Counted from the stretch's first letter, positions 1 to 12,775 are shown. The stretch: DNA of 64,000 nt from Cymodocea nodosa (GCA_036874045.1 JAZBRI010000009.1:2790001-2854000), one strand, 5' to 3'. The notes: generated by a model from the sequence alone, not told the origin. Program-made: numbers and translations.

Positions 1-420
1 ACACGACCTTTGTAGAACTTGGAGACCATCGTCGCAGGTTGTAACAGCAACAAGCGGGAAAGATTTTCTTGACAAAGTTTACAAATAACCTAAGTGCCCA
101 TGTAATAAGTGTTTAAATAGGGTTTTTAGGCGTATAACTCAACGTGAAGCGAAGTCAGGTTTAGAAATTAAATAAATATTGAATAAAGCTTATTCAATCA
201 AGGTACCTGAAATATTCAAGTATAACTCGTTGAGTTAACTAACCTAACGAGTAAAACGCTATCTAGAGGCAGTTTTACACGTTACCTTATCTAACATAAC
301 GTCTAGTTAGTATACTTAAACAATTTTTGAATGCTTCCAACTGAAACGTTCCGAAAACAACACACATGCTAAACTTAACATTATCTTGAGAATATTGTAA
401 ACTATTTGAACATTTTGTCT
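1..420. other. Unresolved repeat-like sequence at window edge
   Basis: There is no convincing coding sequence. The stretch carries the same short motifs that mark the LTRs further right (AACTCAACG near 137 and CGTTGAGTTAAC near 229). It directly precedes the 3' noncoding part of an Athila-like element, so it may be the start of a diverged LTR. I could not align it to the LTRs at 14290 or 47204, so that reading is inference. Confidence 0.3.
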
Positions 421-1520
421 TCTGAAAATAAAATAATTTATTTGTCATTTTAAATTAGTTCATCAAGATTTTAAGAGGACATTAATTCAGATTAACTAAG
501 ATTTGTATTCTAAATTATATTAATCTGTTTTCGACATTGTTAATGCTTCCCCTACAAATATACTTCAAATATATTCAATCAACATACAAAATATACTTGT
601 AGTGACAATAGATGTTAAGTATAACTATACTTTTAAATTTTCTTTTTAGAAACTTCTGTTATCCTGAGATCATCAAAAATGATTTCCAGAATTAATTCCT
701 ACTATATATGAATCAAAACATAACTTTGAACTCAATGTGATTAATTCAAGGAGAATAAAAGAATGTATCTCAAATAAACGTTTTCAAAAGTACTAATGTT
801 GATTCAATAAATCAGTAGTCATGTTGGTAGAAACTATATGCGATTCAAAGATATCTGTAATTAATGAAACAACTTTTTCTTTTCAAAACAGTAAATATTG
901 ATAATTTTCTTTAAAAGTTAGTTTGAAAAGCTTGAATCATACAAGAGCTTTCTAATGTACCCGTGTAATGAGCTTTCAGTCAACAATCTCAGATCTAATC
1001 AGGACCTTAGGTTGCCAGATTTAAATAATCCTTTTTCAAGACAACAATCCTTATATACCTATCTGCTCAAGTACAAAAGGCTCGTGATCAAACTAATCAA
1101 TAAACTCTCAAAGATTTTCACTTTGTAAGCACTTTTCATTTTAAGCATAGTATATATGTATTCCATTAATACAGATGCAATAAAAACACAAATCTCATAC
1201 AATTTTTACTTCTATGATTGTACTGAGAATATGAATCAGTTTCAATAAGCTTATATTTTTGATTAATAGTTTAATATGAGTGACATATAACTTATTCTAC
1301 AAGTTTAATCAATTAAGTCAAATTTATGCATGATCATATGCATTTTCCTTGATTCAAAGAAAACATTTAATCAAAATTTCAGAATGTCAGAAGTATTTAA
1401 TGTTTTTCATTTACATTTCCACTTAAAATCGTAAAAACCATTAAAATTGATAAACTACTTAAAATCAATAAGATACTACTATGATTTTACAATAAATATA
1501 TAGTATCTTAAGTAGTAGTT
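420..1520 (-). mobile_element. Athila-like element, 3' noncoding remnant
   Basis: This aligns by eye, in the same direction, with 33380-34430, the region between F-box gene and 3' LTR in element B. It is clearly more diverged than A and B are from each other, so it is an older or different subfamily member. The best-kept part is 937-1095, which matches the conserved blocks at 30290-30480 and 33836-34000. No coding part is visible. The remnant stops where the coding end of Copia-1 begins. Confidence 0.65.
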
Positions 1521-1624
1521 TAGATATTACTTTAGATATTTATAATAAGTATATAATATATATGAGGTGAACAACATCATCAATAATATTTATCTTTTTA
1601 TGTGGAGTTTAAGCATTTTACACA

Positions 1625-3110
1625 TCACATAGCCTACAAATACCTAAATTTAATCTAATGTTGTAAAATGTATTTTCGTCTAGAGGTTTTGTAAATATAT
1701 CAGGTAATTGATTTTTACTAGACACAAATTCTAATTTAATTTTTCCTTTAATTACATTCTCTTAGAAAATGATGTCTAACCTCTATATGCTTTGCTCTTG
1801 AATGTAATATAGGATTTTTGGAAAGATTTATTGCAGAACTACTGTCACAATAAATCTCAGTTGTATCATAAGATAATCCAAAATCTTCTAAAGTTTGCCT
1901 TATCCACAGAATCTGAGTGCAACACAGTGCAGCAGCAACATATTCAGCTTCTGTAGTAGAAAGTGCTACACAGTTTTCCTTTTTACTAAACCATGACACC
2001 AAATTATTTCCCAATAATTGACATGTGCCACTGGTACTCTTTCTATCAGATTTATATCCTGCATAATCAGCATCAGTATATCCTATAAGATCTATTGAAC
2101 TATCCTTAGAATAATACAGTCCGAAATTTTTAGTTCCTTGTATATATCTAAATATTCTTTTAACTACTATTAAGTGTGATTCTTTAGGATTAGATTGAAA
2201 TCTAGCACAAACACACACAACAAACATAATATCAGGTCTACTAGTAGTCAAATAAAGTAAAGAACCAATCATACTTCTGTATTTTCTTTGATCTATAGAT
2301 TTTCCTATGTCATCAATATCTAACTTTAAAGTAGTACTCATAGGAGTTCCTTGAATCCTTATATCATTAAAATTAAATTTCTTAAGCATTTCATCTACAT
2401 ATTTTTCCTGATTTAAAAATATACCTTTATCCATTTGCTTAATTTGAAGTCCTAGAAAATATGAAAGTTCTCCTATCATACTCATTTCAAAATGATTAGT
2501 CATCTCTTCAGAGAATATTTCTATCAACTTATTAGAGGTTGCTCCAAAGATTATATCATCCACGTATATTTGAACAACAATCTGATCTTTACCATCTCTC
2601 TTAATAAATAGAGTATGATCCACTTTTCCCATGATATAGCCTTTTTCTATTAAAAAAGTAGACAATCTTTCATACCATGATCTAGGTGCTTGTTTCAAAC
2701 CATATAAGGCTTTCTTCAATTTATACACAAAGTCAGGATTTTTAATATATTCAAATCCAGGTGGTTGTTTTACATAGACTTCTTCATTAATTAAACCATT
2801 TAGAAATGCACTCTTTACATCCATTTGATATAATTTAAAATCCATATAACAAGCATAGGCCAATAATATTCTAATACTTTCTAACCTAGCCACAAGAGCA
2901 AATATTTCATCATAATCTAATTCTTCTTCCTGTGTATACCTTTGTGCAACTAATCTAGCTTTATTCCTTATAATTTGACTAGTTTCGTTAGTTTTGTTTC
3001 TAAAGATCCACTTTGTACCTATTATGGATTGATTTTCTAGTGGAGAGACTAATTCCCATACATCATTTCTGATGAATTGATTTAGTTCTTCTTGCATTGC
3101 CACTATCCAA
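1625..3110 (-). pseudogene. Copia-1 reverse transcriptase and RNase H
   Basis: The RT part begins with the usual WELV..P...IIGTKWIF entry and has the copia RT core: QMDVKSAFLNG, ALYGLKQAPRSWY, and the active-site YVDD near 2555-2566. RNase H follows, with DADYAGY and the STTEAEYVAA segment, then the usual C-terminal tail (NQLPDIFTKPL) ending near 1625. It would copy element RNA into DNA inside virus-like particles. The open stretch of 451 residues keeps all catalytic motifs I can recognise. This is part of a broken element. Confidence 0.88.
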
Positions 3111-3489
3111 TTTTCATCAGATAATGCTTCTTATATATTCCTTGGTTCCACTATAAAAACAAACATACACATACTATTTAAATTTACTGAAGCTCTAGTT
3201 TTAACTCCCTCATTAATATTACCAATGACTTGAGTAATGGAATGTGATGAAGAATAACGCCAATTTCTCTGATTTTCCGTAATATTCTCATCAACATCTG
3301 AAAGTCCATCACTTTCATCATTAGTTTGATCATTTAAGTTCATATTTTTGATTTTTTAAGATAAATCATCAATTTCTCTATTGATCTCTAACTCATTTGG
3401 AAAATTGATCATATCATCATTATCAGCTTTAGATTGAGATTCTCTAAGAGAATTTTCATTGAAGCTTACATGGAGGGTTTCTTCAATAG

Positions 3490-4730
3490 TTCTAGAAGTC
3501 TTGTTATATACTCTATAGGCTTTACTTCTAGTAGAGTAACCTACAAAAATTCCTTCATCCGATTTGACTTGAAATTTATCCCTTTTATCCTTAGTATTAA
3601 GAATAAAACACTTGCACCCAAATGGTTTCATATAGGAAATTTTTGGAACCCTATTAAACATAATTTCAAAAGGAGTTTTATTAACATGAGGTCTTAAATG
3701 ACTTATGTTAATAACATAACAAGCTGTATTTACTGCTTCAGCCCAAAGATTTTGAGGTAACTTATGTTCATTCAACATAGTTCTGGTCATTTCTTGAAGT
3801 GATCTATTCTTTCTCTCAACAACACCATTTTGACACGGTGCTCTTGGAAAAGAAAATGTGATCAATGCCATGCTCATTACAATAGTTATCCATTTGATCA
3901 TTATCAAATTCAGTTCCATGATCACTCCTAAGTTTTTGAATAGAGACACTCTGCTCATTTTGAACAAAATTGCAAAACATTTTAAATTTTTCAAAAACTT
4001 CTGTCTTAGATGCTAGAAAATATACCCAAGTATACCTAGAGAAGTCATCTACTAAAACAAATACATACCGTTTACCACCAAGACTCATGATTCTTGTTGG
4101 TCCAAATAGATCCATATGTATAAGTTCTAAGACTCTCTTGCTTGAAATATCAGTTTTGGATTTAAAAGAGTTTTTGTGAAGTTTACCTAACTCACATGCA
4201 TCACACATAAAGTTCTTTGAGTATTTAATCTTTGGTAAACCTCTCACTAAATGTTTTCTAGATAGTTTATGTAACAGTTTCATATTTATATGCCCAATCC
4301 TTCTATGCCATAGATATGCATCACTAGTTTCAGCTAGCAAACATGAATTTAAATCAACTACACCAGAAGGTAAAGATAAAATACATACAGAACCTTTTCT
4401 TTTAGCAATAAACTTAATTTCATCTGTATTTTTATCAATTATTTTGCATACATTATCTTCAAACACTACATAATATCCATTTTCATTTAGTTTTATGACA
4501 CTCAGCAAATTAAATCCTAGGTTTTCTACATATAGTACATTCGAAATAACACAAGTAGGAGTTATTTGAACATTGCCCATACCTATGATTTTATCTTTGC
4601 TTTTGTTTCCAAATGTTACACTTCCTTTCATGGTATTTGTAAAATTTTGTAATAGACTTTTCTGTTTGGTTATGTGACTTGGCGCTCCATTGTCCAAGAT
4701 CCATTTTGATGTTGTTTCCTCCTGCAACAC
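3490..4730 (-). pseudogene. Copia-1 protease and integrase region
   Basis: Near 4670-4705 lies a copia protease start (WILDNGAPSHIT, the DSGA-type active-site region). It is followed by the integrase HHCC zinc finger (HRRIGH and CDACELGK), the core (IHMDLFGPT, VFVLVDDFSRYTWVYFL, RSDHGTEF) and the C-terminal module (PFGCKCFILN) towards 3490. The gene would cut the polyprotein and insert the cDNA. It sits between gag and RT as in all Ty1/copia elements. Broken. Confidence 0.85.
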
Positions 4731-4733
4731 AAA

Positions 4734-6982
4734 TTAAGAAAAACTTTTTCTTGGTACCCAATGTTGTTGAGGACCAAGTTCATTAAACGCATATTTCTTC
4801 TTTTTGTTTAAAAATAGTTTAACATTATCATTTATATTCTTATTAGTTGTAAGTACTATTGATTTATCATTAGCTTCATACTCACATATAGCATTATTGC
4901 TTTTACAATCATTCTTTTTGTTTTCAGATGTAATATAATCAAGACCAAACAGATTTTTATCAGATGTTAATTTATTTTGGTCATGCTTATACATTTCAGT
5001 AAGTTCATACCAAGATTTTGTACTTGTATTAACATTTTCCGTACATACAAAATCTTTTTCTACACAAGAATTTTTAGTTTTATCACATGCAGAATGAGTA
5101 ATTGGTCTAATACTAGTGTATTGAATTACATGCTCAGGTTTCTGAATTTTCAGTTTACTACAATTGTCTGAAATTTTAGAAACATTAGAAATTGAATTTC
5201 TAGAACATGAAACAAGATTTTTAGAAACATTTATAGTCATGTTAGAAGTACAATTTGACAAATCACATTGATTTATATTATTACTGCATGATTCATCCCT
5301 TGAAGTACCTACTTCTACATATTTATTACCTTGTTTCATAATAAAAGGAATTTTAGTCTTAGATTTACTTGAACTGCAACTAATAAATCTTTTATTGGCT
5401 TGATATTTAGGATAATCAAATCCTAAGCCAAATTTATAAGACACCGCAGGGGTACTAGTTAGTTTGTCTAACTTAGTTTGACTTAAATTCCATTTGTCAA
5501 TGATAGAATTTAAATCTTGCTCTCTCAGTTTTAATTTATCTATCTCTAATTCAAGTTCATTTACATTGTTTTTCAACATTTCATTTTCAGATTCTATCTT
5601 TAATTTTTCAGCATTTATATTTTGTATTTGTTCATGCAAGATACATTCATTAAATCTAAATTTTTGCAAATCTCTAGCATGATTTTCATTATCACATTTA
5701 AACTTTTCTAAAGTAGTAGATAGGAAACAATTTTCTTCTTCCATAATGGATGAAGATTTTCTAATATTCTTATTTTCTAGTTTACATACTTTAAGTTTTT
5801 GTAATAATGCATGATAAGCACATAATAATTCATCAAAGTTGAAATCTGAATGACTTTCAGGATCAGATATTACCTTAGACTCATCTGCCATGAAGCACAC
5901 ATGAACAACGTCTTCTAACTCTTGTTCTCCTTCTGAATGTGAAGATTTTGATGCTGATTCCTCAGATTCAGACTCTTCAGACATGTCATCCCAAGTGACC
6001 TTCAAAGCCTTTTTCTTGTAAAACTTTTTCTGAGTTTTTTGAGCTGTCTTCTTTTGATTTGACCTACTTTGCTTTTCATTTCTCCTCATAGGACAATCTG
6101 GAGAAAGATGTCCAGGTTTCTTACAGTTGTAACATACATACTTTCTGGATGAAGAATTCTTGTCATTCAGTGATTTTGACGTTGAGGGTTTATCATTTTT
6201 GTTCCTTTGCTGTTTCCTAGCTTTTCATGCTTTCTTGAATTTCCTAGTCAGCAAAGGCAAATCCTCGTTAGAATCAGTAGATATATCAGAATTTGAATTA
6301 ATTTCAAAGGCTATTTCTTTCTTCATTTTTAGTCTATTGTGACTCAGTGATTCATTTAATTGAACTTCATAAGCTGTTAAATTTCCTATAAGTTCATTCA
6401 TAGTATAAACATTTAAATCTCGTGATTCCTTAATTGATGTTACTTTCTGAGACCATTTAGAATTTAGGGATCTGAGAATTTTTCTCACCAAATCCTTCTG
6501 TTCAAAATTCTTTCCTAAACATTTTAAGAGTTTATGATATCAAGAAATCTGGAAAACAACTCAGAAATATTTTCGTCTTCATGCATCTTAAAGAGTTCAT
6601 ACTTATGAATCAACATGTTTATTTTAGTCTCTTTAACTTGAGAAGTACCTTCATGTGAAACTTCTAATGCATGCCACACCTCATAAGCAGATTTATATGC
6701 CGACACTTTACTAAACTGTTCATAACTCAATGCACAAAATAAAATATTTAAGCCCTTAGCATTCAGAATTTCATTTTCTTTTTCAGTAATTGTCCAAATA
6801 TTATAAGGAGTAGTTAACAGAGTATATGGTTTAGAAATCATGAGCCACAACTTATGATCTATACTTTGAATAAAAACAGTCATCTTATATTTCCAATATT
6901 CAAAATGTATTACATCAAATAAAGGAGGACGATTAAGATTTTGACCTTCATATAAAGAAAAATTACCATTTCCAATAGCCAT
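4734..6982 (-). pseudogene. Copia-1 gag with zinc knuckle
   Basis: The start at 6982 (MAIGNGNFSLYEGQNLNR, then FEYWKYKMTVFI) is typical of SIRE-type gag. A CCHC knuckle (CYNCKKPGHLSPDC) lies at about 6085-6133. Beyond it lies a long, polar, Ser/Asn/Lys-rich stretch of about 450 residues with heptad-like Leu/Glu/Lys spacing (about residues 120-210), probably a coiled coil. This long extension is a mark of the SIRE/Maximus lineage. It packages element RNA. The region is broken. Confidence 0.82.
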
Positions 6983-7168
6983 CTTACCTTAGATTTTTCA
7001 ACCTATTTGATTTTAAACAGTCTAAATGCTTTAAAACAACTTGAGCCTTAAATCAAGAAAGTTAAACGTATGCTCAGATATTAATTTCTATTTAAAAACA
7101 AGGAAGGTAGAATAAGCAATGATATTAAATAAGTTGGTATAGATTTTATATCAAAGATTATTAACAAA

Positions 7169-7180
7169 GCTCTAATACCA
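7169..7180 (-). promoter_or_regulatory. Copia-1 primer-binding site (tRNA-Met type)
   Basis: On the minus strand it reads TGGTATTAGAGC, one base off the usual TGGTATCAGAGC complementary to initiator tRNA-Met. It lies two bases inside the LTR boundary. It fixes the orientation of the element and the 5' LTR edge at 7183. Confidence 0.85.
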
Positions 7181-7182
7181 CT

Positions 7183-8965
7183 TGTAGGATCGTATGTCTA
7201 CACAAGAGGGGGGTGAATTGTGTATTTTTAATATTTTCTGAAATATAATTGAAACTTTAAAACTCAAAAACAAGTCGAGACAGTATTTTCATAAAATCAT
7301 TTTTATTCAAGGTTTCAATTACAATATACAATTCAATTCTCCTCAGAAATTGTATATGCAATTATAACTCGATACCATGCATCATCTAAACAATTTCATA
7401 ACTACAAACAGAGAAAACTAATTTGCGGAATTTAAAACATTTCTCCTTGTTTGAGATCTTTATTCTTCTTATTTTTCTTCTTTAGCAATTCTTCAGTGAC
7501 GAATATCTTGTCTTTCTCTGCTTCACTGAATTTGCTTTCTTCTGATACTTCAACTCTTCAGCGACATAAATATGACCTTTTCTACTTCACTGAATTTTCT
7601 TCCACTTGAGAGATTTTCCCCGAGAAGGTGTTTTTGATCCCTGAAAAAGATTTTTCTTTTGGTGTGCAAGGATGGTTTGATCCTTGAAAAGATTTTTCTT
7701 TTTGTGTGCAAGGATGGTTTGATCAACGAGAACTCTATGCCTTTTATACTGTATCTTCATTTCATGCATATCCTCCAAGTTTAATCACTACTAGTTTTCC
7801 ACTTCTCCATGTCTTTTCTTTTTCCTTCATCGAAACACACACGTTCCAACCCACGTTTATATTTCGAATTTCCTTTAATCATCAATCTTGGATCTTTGAA
7901 AAATTTCCTGCAAAATAAACTTTCTTGTCTAAAAGTTTTTCATCAGTGTAATAAGAAGTCGTTACTTTAATGTTAACTAAACGAGTAACACAAGTATATA
8001 TATATAACTTAACGTTTCTAACTTAATGAGTTCACCATGTGCCATTTCACGTGATAAGTACTGTAGCTAACTCAACGAACTAAGTCCGTGGTGTTATGCT
8101 ATCTCAACGAACCATCTCCGTTGTGTTATGATAACTCAACGAACCAGCTTAACCTTTCTTTCGAAAGGTTAAACGATAACTCACTAAAATCAGTTTAAGT
8201 TTCGGATAGTTACGGATGTAAGTCACCGAAATACTCTTTATATTATAAAACTAGTGAGACACGTGTCAAGACCTGAAAACATGACTTAAGTTACCTTTCG
8301 GATAGTTACGACTGTAAATCTCCGAAAAACTTTAACTCACCGATTTAGTAATAAACAAATGTTTTTATAATAAGAATTTTACCACGTGCAAAAATAACAA
8401 CTTAAGTTTATAACGCTAACCTAACGCATTGCCTTAGTGTTCAATATAGCAACTCAACGCATTTAGTTATGTTAACTTAACGAGTTAAACATGTGCACCT
8501 CACGTGATACAATACAACATTCGTAACTTATAATTTCACCACGTGTATAACACTAACTTAGCGAGTTCGTCTCTTCTTTTACTCACTAACTTAACGAGTT
8601 ATCACGTGACTTATTTTAACCTTTAAGCCTCTAACTTAACGAGTTCTTACGTGACCTCTATACAAAAAAAACTCTAACTTAACGAGTTGTCTAAACGTGC
8701 ACTGTTCATGATACAGAAGATATAACTTTAAAACATATCATGCTTTTCAATAAAACCACACATTAACTTAACGTTTAGCTAAATGAGAAATTAATGCAAC
8801 GAAACAACTAGTTATTAACTTCAGATCCAATACAGACAAGTATTTATATCAGTAAGCTTTTTCTGTATTAATTGATGATTTTAATTTCTTTTCACAAGCA
8901 ATAGTAATTAAGTAAATATTATTATTTTCATTCAGCACACATCATCAAAACAAAAATACTCAACA
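7183..8965 (-). repeat. Copia-1 5' LTR (1783 bp)
   Basis: Begins TGTAGGATCG and ends CTCAACA in plus reading, so it has TG...CA ends. It aligns with 50053-51631, which lacks about 200 bp of it. It is rich in TTAACGAGTT and AACTCAACGA motifs. Within 8383-8486 it is about 90% identical by eye to the complement of 16196-16300, in the LTR of Ty3/gypsy element A. A more diverged match continues to about 8690 against 48755-48960. Confidence 0.85.
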
Positions 8966-9360
8966 GCTAGCATCAAAGAGCTTAATTGATGTTATTTATA
9001 ATCTGTGGAATCACCCAATGGTTGGTCGAATTCCTCTGTAATTAACAGTATTGTTAGACTTGTGGAGTTAACTGAAATCCACGAGGTGAGTTTGTTGAGT
9101 TAGCTATAACTCCATGAACTAGGTCCATTGTGTTAACTGTAATTCAACCGAGTGTTTTACTCTCAGTAACCTTAGTGTTTTATGTGCATTGAGTACATAA
9201 TTTTTAGTCTAACTCTTTCTTATGGGATCAACTTGTACTTGCACACAAATACAATATATACTGTGCACTTGAAGTTAAAACACAAATTGGAATTAATAGC
9301 CAATTTGTGTGAAAGGTTGTTAGTTTGCTTCTAAAGGTAATTATTAATATAAGCATATGT
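8966..9360 (+). repeat. Athila-family LTR, 3' piece
   Basis: Aligns with the last 400 bp or so of the solo LTR at 35677-37677 (compare 37229-37640) and with the ends of the A LTRs. It includes the CGTTGAGTTA-type hairpins and the block around 9240-9300. Copia-1 inserted into it. The rest of this LTR is not found on the far side of Copia-1. A short LTR-start-like sequence (TGTTTAGAAT) follows at 9358. Confidence 0.75.
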
Positions 9361-9849
9361 TTAGAATAAAAAAGTGCATCTTATTGATGGTTAGTGCAAA
9401 ATCTTTTAAAAGTAACATAATTTGCACTAGGATATTCAACTTTAGAAATAACTGCTGAACATATATAATCTTCCAAATAATTGGGTTGATTTATTGAGCT
9501 TTGTGACATCTTGAGTGGTTCACTACTAATAGGTCTTCCATCATTTATACCTCTTTCAATCTCAATGCTATTAATAGCATTGGGATCTTTATCACCATCA
9601 TCTTGATTTTGTAAATTAGAATTATTTCCATTAGATGTAATTAGAGGAAAAGAACCTTTTTCAACTTTAGTAGATGAAGATTCAACTTCAGCATCATTAT
9701 GCTCCTATTCATTATATTGTTTAGTTTCATTGCTATCAACAAAAGTAATATTTGCAGAAAACTGAACATCAAAATTTTTATCACTATCTATATTATAAGA
9801 CTTGTCAAATATCATGCCCATACCATCGTAATCTTCTTCCCTACAAGAA

Positions 9850-11170
9850 TTCTAGAAAGGGAAAACATGTTCAATAAATTGAACATTCTTGCTAATCAAA
9901 ACACATTTATTTTCCAAATTGTATAGTTTATATCCTTTCCTTCCAAAAGGATATCCCAAGAAAATACATTTATGAGCTCTTTGATCAAATTTGTGCTTTA
10001 TATTGTTATTTAAGGCATAAGCCAAACAACCAAACACTCTCAAACAATTATAGTCAAGCCTTTTTCCAAATAAAACATCAAAAGGTGGCTTTCCATTTAA
10101 TACTGTAGAAGACAACCTATTTATAATATAGGTTGCTGTAAGAACACAATCACCCTAGAATTTTAGAGGTATACAAGTTTGAAATCTCAATCCTTTAACT
10201 ATTTCTAATAGGAATTTGTACTTCCTCTCAACTACCCCATTCTATTGGGGTGTATATGTGTAAGAGAATTACTGAACTGTCTTTCACATTAACAAATCAA
10301 CTAACTATGATCAAACAAACTCAACTTTGTTATCACTAAGAATTGATTTAATTGTTGTTTTATATTGATTTTCAACAATTTTCAAAAAAATTTTAAGTAT
10401 CATGTAAACTTCACTTTTGTGCCTTATCAAGAAAGTCCAAGTGCCTCTAGAAAAATCATCCACTATTGTTAAGAAAAACTTTACATTGAAGCTAGAGGTA
10501 ATGCTAAAAGGGCCACATATATCACAATGTTTCAAAGCAAATGACTCATTTGGCTTATTTTGATTGTCAAAAAAAGGTAAATGACTAAATCTTGCTAGTG
10601 GACAAATGAAGCAATCATTCAAATCCTTGCTAACATCTTTTACATTTAGAAAATCATAAATGTTGTCAATTTTGGTGTGACCTAGCCTTTGGTGCCATAA
10701 AGTCTTTGAAACAACAAAAGCAACATGAACATGAGGATGTTCAATAATGAGAATATAAAGATCGTGCACCTATTTACTAATGCCAATCACCTTATTTGTT
10801 CAAAGGTCCTAGATGGAATAAACTTTAGTAAAAACCTTGAAACATTGTTCATCTTTAGTGAATTTACTAACTAATAATAAATTAAAATTGAATGATGGAA
10901 CATGTAAAACATTGGACAACTTAATTTCAGAAGTAACATTAACATTTTCGAAAGATGTAATTTCTGCAAGCTTTCCATCAGGCAATTTAACTAATTGATG
11001 TTGCGTAAATTTATTAACACCTTGAAATTTATCTATACTACAACACATGTGATCTATAGCTTCGATGTCTATAATCCTTTTTTTTTCAACAGTACCAATT
11101 AAAATAGATAAACTCATAACAAGGTCCAAAGATTTATGATAATGAACACAAGAAGGAATACCTTCCATCT
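9850..11170 (-). pseudogene. Copia-3 protease and integrase remains
   Basis: Recognisable are the protease region around AIDHMCCS, the integrase zinc finger (LWHQRLGHT and CFICPLARF), the core (HCDICGPF, IVDDFSRGTW, ILSDNKVEF) and the C-terminal part ([31 protein letters not shown]). These define a Ty1/copia pol. The region is broken in several places and encodes no working enzyme. Confidence 0.8.
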
Positions 11171-11909
11171 CTCAACTGCCTAACTAGCTGATGCATTGTT
11201 TCCTAATAGTGTCTATTCTTGTGTTATAAAAGCTACATTAGGATCAACCACCATTTCATTACTGTTAACAACATTATTGGCATTGATTGTCTTATACACT
11301 TTATTATTACCTTGTTGCTATTTTCCCAGATACAATTTATATAGTTTATGGCCTTCAAGAAACTACTTTAGCCAATAACAATGATCAACTATATATCCAT
11401 TGGCTTTATAGTGTGTGTAATAAATTTTTTTAAAATTCTTTAACTTGCCCTGACTGTTGTTATTTCCTTTATTATTCTGATTGTTCTTAAATGGTTGATT
11501 ATTAACTACAACCATAGCAATATTATCATTGCTAGAAGAAAATTGTGCAACATCACATTATTGCTCCTCTTGGAGAATTAAACTATAAGCATGACTTAAA
11601 TCAAGTAAAGACTAATTTAATAAAATCTATTTTCAAACAACATTATAAGTTTCATTCAACCCCAATAAAAATTGCATTACTCTCAAAATTTTATCTCTCG
11701 TGCAAGATGGTGAGAATATTGCATTTACAATTCCTCAAAGCATCACAATTACAGGCTAGAACTAGCTAATGGGACATCAACTCATCTCATAACATCTTCA
11801 ACTTATTAAAATATGCAGTAACAAACAACTATCCTTGATCTAAATGACCCAAACTTCGATGAATTTGGAAAATTCTAGGTCCATTAGACTATGAAAACCT
11901 TTTTCTAAG

Positions 11910-12300
11910 CTCTTACCAAATTTCACTAGCAATATCCATTAAACTCAAGGCTTCTGAAATTTCTTCATTAACAGAATTGGATAACCACGACACAACCATG
12001 TCATTTATATGCTCCCACTTCATATGTTTCTTTGGTTCATGCTCAAATGATGGTTGAGGTATGGAACCATCTGCAAAACCAAATTCATTACGTGAATTAA
12101 GAGCTTTTCTCATAGCACGACTCCATGTCATGTAATTATCCCCATAGCCTGATGAATGAATGTAATAATGATCTGACTCATCTAATTCAACCTCTATAGG
12201 TTTCTTATTACTATCTATTAGTGAAAAATAAAAAAAAGAACCATCCACAAAATAGTAGAGGAACAATCCAAAAACCCTAGCTTGTGAATCTTGCAACTAC
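11910..12300 (-). pseudogene. Copia-3 gag N-terminal remains
   Basis: An open stretch of 127 residues contains YYIHSSGYGDNYMTWSRAMR, then LNSRNEFGFADGSIPQP and WLSNSVNEEIS, the usual start of a copia gag of the type found in many small plant copia families. It lies just inside the primer site at 12484, as expected. Broken. Confidence 0.75.
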
Positions 12301-12775
12301 GAAGTCTTCGAAGATCAAGAAAGGCAACAAACAAAGCCAAAGAAAACTAATATCACTTAGATTTGAAGAAATCTAAACAAAACTAGGGAAATAGATGTTT
12401 AACACTAGATCAAAAGTAGATCTGAAAAAATAATGAAGATCTCACCAAGAAATGTAGTGTGTAGTGTCTTAGCGTAGATCTCACTCTAATACCATGTAGA
12501 AAATGGAAAAATTAAAATGGATCAAAGAGATCTAGTAGATAGCAAAGGATAAATTAAAGAATAGTGATGTAAATAAACGCTTCTTTTCTCAATTCATCGA
12601 TAGAAGATAACCTTGGAAATTCATCAATATATATACATAGTTAATTGGGTAAACACGTAAACAAAAAAAAACCATTACTACAAAAAAGAAAAAAATACAA
12701 ACAACAAATTTTGATGATGTAGTAATTCAAGGGAAAGATTAACCCAAAATCTCCTTATAAGCTTTAATAGGAGAA

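Larger units (their letters stand above)
1570..8965 (-). mobile_element. Copia-1: SIRE/Maximus-like Ty1/copia retrotransposon, broken
   Basis: Minus-strand element with its 5' LTR at 7183-8965, a tRNA-Met-type primer site at 7169-7180, then gag with a zinc knuckle, protease, integrase, reverse transcriptase and RNase H in Ty1/copia order. A long Lys/Asn/Ser-rich, coiled-coil-like gag extension and the RNase H sequence around STTEAEYVAAALCC point to the SIRE/Maximus lineage. The 5' LTR abuts an Athila-family LTR piece at 8966, so it inserted into that LTR. No 3' LTR is seen in the window. The element is broken, with a handful of breaks, and its age cannot be taken from an LTR pair. Its 5' LTR is close to that of Copia-2. 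Confidence 0.88.
9365..12770 (-). mobile_element. Copia-3: Ty1/copia retrotransposon, heavily decayed
   Basis: Minus strand. Parts in order: 5' LTR from 12495 (end uncertain, about 12770), tRNA-Met-type primer site at 12484-12494, gag around 11900-12300 (YMTWSRAMRKALNSRN, IPQP), protease around 10800-11170, integrase around 9850-10770 (WHQRLGH, FLTIVDDFSRGTWTFL, then [11 protein letters not shown]), and the inter-domain linker to 9365. RT, RNase H and the 3' LTR are not seen. It is not closely related to Copia-1 and is clearly older, with many breaks. Confidence 0.8.

Noticed and set aside
9355-9400. Second LTR start at 9358
   Set aside because: About 40 bp resemble an LTR start, but the sequence then turns into Copia-3. 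Too short to call an element.
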